64,000 nt of DNA from NCBI RefSeq assembly GCF_003700275.1, contig NZ_RBRE01000044.1, positions 24,250 to 88,249 of the forward strand, read 5' to 3'. The translations under genes and the position numbers were made by a program. How positions within the stretch are numbered: the stretch's first letter is position 1; every line of letters begins with the position of its first letter. Below the pieces are notes generated by a model. That model did no database searches, had not been told where the DNA came from, and saw only the letters and a list, made by a program, of their open reading frames with translations. This stretch comes from Pseudomonas cichorii. GTDB lineage: Bacteria > Pseudomonadota > Gammaproteobacteria > Pseudomonadales > Pseudomonadaceae. This document shows, piece by piece, positions 60,948-64,000 of the stretch.

Positions 60948-60978
60948 AGCCCGCCTTGAGCGGGCTTTACTTTTTTGG
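60948..60978. terminator. Hairpin upstream of gene D (right bracket of the insert)
   Basis: AGCCCGC-CTTGA-GCGGGCT, then TTACTTTTTT. Near-copy of the hairpin at 59974-59990, with the same CTTGA loop and the same preceding CCAG. Confidence 0.75.
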
Positions 60979-60987
60979 AGCCGCAAT

Positions 60988-62031
60988 ATGCAGCCAACTT
61001 TTCGTATTGTTGCCGATGGCAAAGACATCACGGCATTGATTAATGACCGGCTCCTTTCGTTACGCACGACAGACAAGCCGGGTCTGGAGTCAGATGAGTT
61101 TGAGTTGCGCATCGATGATCGCGATGGCGCTGTGTCGTTGCCGCGGCGCGGTGCTGGTATTGAGGTTCACTTGGGTTATGCCGGGCAGGCACTCACAAAA
61201 CTCGGTAGTTACACGGTCGACGATATCGATGTTTCGGGTCCGCCTGACACCCTGGTGATTCGTGGCAAGGCCAGCGATATACGGGGAAGTGGCAAGACGA
61301 CACGGAGTGGCAGTTGGGAAGACGTTCCGCTGCAGCAGATTGTTAGCGACGTGGCCGCCCGTAATAGCTGGGAGCCTGTATGTCCTGTGCAAACGAAGGT
61401 CCCTCGCGTTGATCAGCTCAATGAATCGGACTTCAACTTCATCACCCGCCTGGCAAAACAGTATGACTGCACGGCGAAAGTCGCTGACGGCAAGCTGCTG
61501 GTCATGCAGCGGCAGGCCGGGCAGAGCGCAAGCGGCAAAGCCTTGGGCGTTGTCACGATCAATCGCAGCGATGTTTCGCGTTGGCAGTTCAGGCTCGGTG
61601 ACAAGTCCGCGCACAAGGCTGTGCAGACGAAGCATCAGAACAAGAAGGACGGAAAGCTGCAGGTCGTCCAGCTCAGCAACGATGAGTCACCAGACGGCCT
61701 GCCTCCTGTTCATACGGATCGGCACATCTACCCGAACAAATCTGCGGCTGAGCAAGCGGCCAAGGCCCGGCTGGCTGCGTTCAATCGCAGCACGGCGGGC
61801 GTCAGGCTGGAAATGATCGGTCGCACGGATCTGTTCGCTGAACGAATGATCAGCGCTCAGGGCTTCAAAGACGGGCTGGACGGTGAGTACCTGGTCGATT
61901 CAGTCGAACAGGTTTTTACCCAGTCTGGCTGGACGACAAGTGTTGAGTGCAACGGCGGCAAGTCCGGCAAAGCCAAAGCCAAAGGCAAGAAAAAGAAAGA
62001 GGCCAAGCCGCTCAAGGTTGAAAAGCTTTAA
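60988..62031 (+). CDS. Phage late control/baseplate hub protein D
   Basis: 347 residues of the P2 gpD family: FRIVADGKDITALINDRLLS, then the DIRGSGKTTRSGSW motif and LNESDFNFITRLAKQYDCTA. Lysine-rich C-terminus (about 330-347). In P2 it forms the tail hub with gpV. In P2-type order X-D, here interrupted by the insert. Confidence 0.92.
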   Translation: MQPTFRIVADGKDITALINDRLLSLRTTDKPGLESDEFELRIDDRDGAVSLPRRGAGIEVHLGYAGQALTKLGSYTVDDIDVSGPPDTLVIRGKASDIRGSGKTTRSGSWEDVPLQQIVSDVAARNSWEPVCPVQTKVPRVDQLNESDFNFITRLAKQYDCTAKVADGKLLVMQRQAGQSASGKALGVVTINRSDVSRWQFRLGDKSAHKAVQTKHQNKKDGKLQVVQLSNDESPDGLPPVHTDRHIYPNKSAAEQAAKARLAAFNRSTAGVRLEMIGRTDLFAERMISAQGFKDGLDGEYLVDSVEQVFTQSGWTTSVECNGGKSGKAKAKGKKKKEAKPLKVEKL

Positions 62032-62057
62032 TACACCACATGCAAGGAGACAGACGA

Positions 62058-62603
62058 ATGTCTATTACAGCGCAGCAACTGCTGCAGATCCTCCCCAACG
62101 CCGGCCAAAGAGCCGGCGTTTTTGTTCCTGCTATAAACGCGGCCATGGGCAAATACGGCATCGTCACGAAGTTGCGTGTCGCCGCGTTCATTGCGCAGAT
62201 CGGGCACGAGTCCGGCCAACTGCGCTATGTGCGCGAACTCGGGAATGACTCGTACCTGGACAAGTACGACACCGGCCGTCTGGCCGAGAGGCTGGGTAAT
62301 ACGCCCGAAGATGATGATGACGGCCAGCTCTACCGTGGACGTGGGCTGATTCAAGTCACCGGCCGGGCCAACTACGCCGCTTGCGGTGAGGCGCTGGGTC
62401 TGGATCTGATCGCCAAGCCCGAGCTGCTGGAGCAACCCGAGCATGCCGCCATGTCCGCTGGCTGGTTCTGGCATCGGGCGAGGCTGAATAACCTGGCAGA
62501 CCAGGGCGACCTGCTCACGATCACTAAGCGCATCAACGGCGGCACGAACGGTCTGGCCGACCGGCAGGCTCTGTATGACCGTGCGCTGAAGGTGCTGCCA
62601 TGA
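62058..62603 (+). CDS. Endolysin, glycoside hydrolase family 19
   Basis: 181 residues of the GH19 (chitinase-class) lysozymes common in Pseudomonas phages. Catalytic region with GHESGQLRYVRE (first acid) and RGRGLIQVTGRANYAACG. The ATG at 62058 is preceded by AAGGAG. No signal peptide, so it needs the holin, which is encoded 22 kb upstream. A terminator-like hairpin lies inside its first codons. Confidence 0.93.
   Translation: MSITAQQLLQILPNAGQRAGVFVPAINAAMGKYGIVTKLRVAAFIAQIGHESGQLRYVRELGNDSYLDKYDTGRLAERLGNTPEDDDDGQLYRGRGLIQVTGRANYAACGEALGLDLIAKPELLEQPEHAAMSAGWFWHRARLNNLADQGDLLTITKRINGGTNGLADRQALYDRALKVLP
62097..62123 (+). terminator. Terminator-like hairpin inside the endolysin gene
   Basis: AACGCCGGC-CAAAGA-GCCGGCGTT followed by TTT, 39-66 nt into the coding sequence. 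Perfect 9-bp stem. Could attenuate expression unless antitermination is active, but may also be coincidence of the N-A-G-Q-R-A-G codons. Confidence 0.5.
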
Positions 62604-62637
62604 CCGCGTGAAAGAAGTGTCCGCAACAAAATGAAAA

Positions 62638-62746
62638 GAGCGACCGGCTGAAGTGCGTCAACACATCGGCCGGTCGCCGTCCTGCAGATCGTACCTGCAA
62701 GCCAGCCAAGGCTCTCGCTTCGTGCACAAAGCGCGGCGAGCCTAGC
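62638..62746. ncRNA. Structured leader or small RNA candidate
   Basis: Non-coding gap after the endolysin with two hairpins: GCGACCGGC/GCCGGTCGC (62640-62677, 20-nt loop; read on the minus strand it is followed by TCTTTTCATTTT) and GGCTC-CGCTT/AAGCG-GAGCC (62710-62742). It ends just before a LexA-box match. No ORF. May be a leader of dam or a small RNA. Confidence 0.4.
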
Positions 62747-62748
62747 AC

Positions 62749-62764
62749 CTGTTTATATATACAG
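62749..62764. promoter_or_regulatory. LexA (SOS) box upstream of dam
   Basis: CTGT-TTATATAT-ACAG, a 16-bp match to the Pseudomonas/E. coli consensus CTG-N10-CAG with an AT-rich core. Located 18 bp before the dam start codon. Confidence 0.75.
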
Positions 62765-62781
62765 TAAAGGTCTTGCTCTCA

Positions 62782-63576
62782 ATGTCTTCACCCATCGTTC
62801 CGTGGATGGGCGGCAAACGCCGCCTGGCCGACCGTCTTATCCCTCTGTTCCCGCCTCACGAATGCTACGTCGAAGTATTCGCTGGAGGTGCGGCCCTCTA
62901 TTTCATGCGTCCACAGGCTGCTCCTGTTGAGGTATTGAACGACATCAATGGTGACCTGGTCACGCTGTATCGTGTTGTCCAAAATCATCTTGAAGAGTTC
63001 GTGCGTCAATTCAAATGGGCGCTCAGTTCGCGCCAGGTGTTTGAGTGGCAGAAGATGACTCGCCCGGAAACCCTCACAGACATTCAGCGTGCCGCCCGTT
63101 TCTTTTATATGCAGCAGCATGCCTTTGGCGGCAAGGTCAGCGGCCAGACGTTCGGTACCGCGACGACAGCACCGGCGATCAATCTGCTCCGGATCGAGGA
63201 GAACCTGTCAGCGGCCTGGCAGCGACTCTCGGGCACCTACGTCGAAAACCTGCCCTGGCTAGAATGTGCTGAGCGTTATGATCGGGTTCACACATTTCAC
63301 TACATGGACCCGCCGTACTGGCAAACTGCCGGGTATGGTCTAGATTTCCCCTTCGAGAACTACGAGCGAATGGCCGACTTCATGCGGCGCTGCAAGGGCA
63401 GGGTGATGGTCAGCATCAACGACCACCCCGATATTCGGCGGGTGTTTGAGGGGTTCCACTTTGAGACGCTTGATATTCGCTATACAACGACGAATCAGCG
63501 GCAGGGCAAAGCCAGTATGTCTGCTGAGCTGGTGATCATGAACTGGACACCTGAATCGTTGGGAGGCCTTTTCTAG
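62782..63576 (+). CDS. Phage DNA adenine methylase (D12/Dam class)
   Basis: 264 residues. Motif I EVFAGGAALY (31-40) and catalytic DPPY (176-179) in the alpha-class order; N-terminal VPWMGGKRRLADRL is the D12/Dam start. The ATG at 62782 is used, although a TTG at 62773 sits close to AAAGG. A LexA-box match precedes it, so expression may follow SOS. No restriction partner visible. Confidence 0.88.
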   Translation: MSSPIVPWMGGKRRLADRLIPLFPPHECYVEVFAGGAALYFMRPQAAPVEVLNDINGDLVTLYRVVQNHLEEFVRQFKWALSSRQVFEWQKMTRPETLTDIQRAARFFYMQQHAFGGKVSGQTFGTATTAPAINLLRIEENLSAAWQRLSGTYVENLPWLECAERYDRVHTFHYMDPPYWQTAGYGLDFPFENYERMADFMRRCKGRVMVSINDHPDIRRVFEGFHFETLDIRYTTTNQRQGKASMSAELVIMNWTPESLGGLF

Positions 63577-63699
63577 GTTGTTAGGAGTGAATGTTTTTTA
63601 TGATCTCATTCTTGGCCTAAAAGTATTAGTACGGAAAACATATACACAAATTGGTGTCTGTTAAACGATAGAGTTTTCAATCAGCTGAGGTAATGAAAT
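63577..63699. other. AT-rich intergenic gap
   Basis: 123 bp, visibly more AT-rich than surroundings (for example AAAACATATACACAAATTGG). No ORF; likely promoter of the next small gene. Confidence 0.4.
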
Positions 63700-63948
63700 A
63701 TGTTCATAGGAAGAGTCGATTTAGGAAATGGCGGTAGCGTCGGTGTTGTGTTGATACCACTCAAGGGAACCAGCTTTGAGAGCGATTGGACCGCTGATAC
63801 AAAACTTGTCTTGGTCTCACTGCTGAGCCCGGTCGGAAGGGCGTGCACTTATGGTAAAGGAATGGGACATCATCGTCTTATGGATAAAATGAATCTTTCA
63901 GAGTCAGACGCAATTGGTCTTTCTGCGTGGCTTGATACCCAGCTGTAG
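63700..63948 (+). CDS. Hypothetical small accessory protein
   Basis: 82 residues: a beta-rich first half (GRVDLGNGGSVGVVLIPLKG) and a helical end (SESDAIGLSAWLDTQL). GAGG stands at good distance before the ATG. No family recognised. Located after dam near the right side of the visible prophage, in AT-richer DNA, so likely accessory. Confidence 0.6.
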   Translation: MFIGRVDLGNGGSVGVVLIPLKGTSFESDWTADTKLVLVSLLSPVGRACTYGKGMGHHRLMDKMNLSESDAIGLSAWLDTQL

Positions 63949-64000
63949 CCGAAAAATAAAATCGGCCATCGCAGCCACGGTTGTAGTGGTCAACTTTTTC

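Noticed and set aside
26228..64000. R-type pyocin/tailocin locus
   Set aside because: PrtN-like gene and P2-type tail suggested it, but integrase, replication genes, terminase, portal and capsid genes show a full prophage.
63580..64000. attR copy of the tRNA-Ser 3' end
   Set aside because: No match to the T-arm/acceptor sequence of 26188-26227 seen in the right part of the window.

Overview
This is a Pseudomonas chromosome segment; gene content and order point to the P. syringae/P. fluorescens side of the genus, but the species cannot be fixed from sequence alone. Positions 1-26227 are conserved core genome and 26228-64000 are the left and central part of a prophage whose right end lies beyond the window.

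Core region (1-26227). Minus-strand roxA (cut by the window edge), purB, hflD, mnmA, a NUDIX gene and the monomeric isocitrate dehydrogenase idh are followed by divergent icd. Then come cspD (minus), clpS-clpA, convergent infA, bpt and aat (both N-degron aminoacyl-transferases, close to their reader ClpS and protease ClpA), ftsK-lolA-rarA-crcB-serS-cysG, a glutathionyl-hydroquinone reductase gene, the ybiB-tusE-tusB-tusC-tusD sulfur-relay cluster (minus; it serves tRNA 2-thiouridylation with MnmA encoded in the same window), yccA and tRNA-Ser(UGA).

Prophage (from 26228). A tyrosine integrase reads toward tRNA-Ser, so the tRNA is the probable attachment site. A leftward early operon (34736 to 26356) carries small hypothetical genes, a KilAC-like gene, a PrtN-like activator, a C5-cytosine and an N4/N6 methyltransferase, a DUF4224 gene and int. 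An S24-type repressor (34817-35599) is flanked on both sides by related operator-like inverted repeats and faces a Cro-like gene. Rightward are a CII-like gene, a small zinc-finger gene, a Toprim/VapE-type primase-helicase and a small possible antiterminator, then a region with nine copies of GTGGGAC/GTCCCAC. Holin and Rz/Rz1 follow, then a lambda-type head module (TerS, GpA terminase, gpW, portal, ClpP-like protease, decoration protein, capsid E, FII-like, GpZ) joined to a P2-type contractile tail (V, W, J, I, fibre, chaperone, sheath, tube, E, E', tape measure, U, X, D). The endolysin is distal, followed by a Dam-type methylase behind a good LexA-box match.

Most interesting points: an AT-rich gene inserted in reverse between tail genes X and D, bracketed by two near-identical terminators and carrying a HEPN-like R-x4-H motif (candidate anti-phage cargo); the GTGGGAC array; an SOS-box/structured-RNA leader before dam; twin operators flanking the repressor; and a late operon studded with terminators, implying antitermination.
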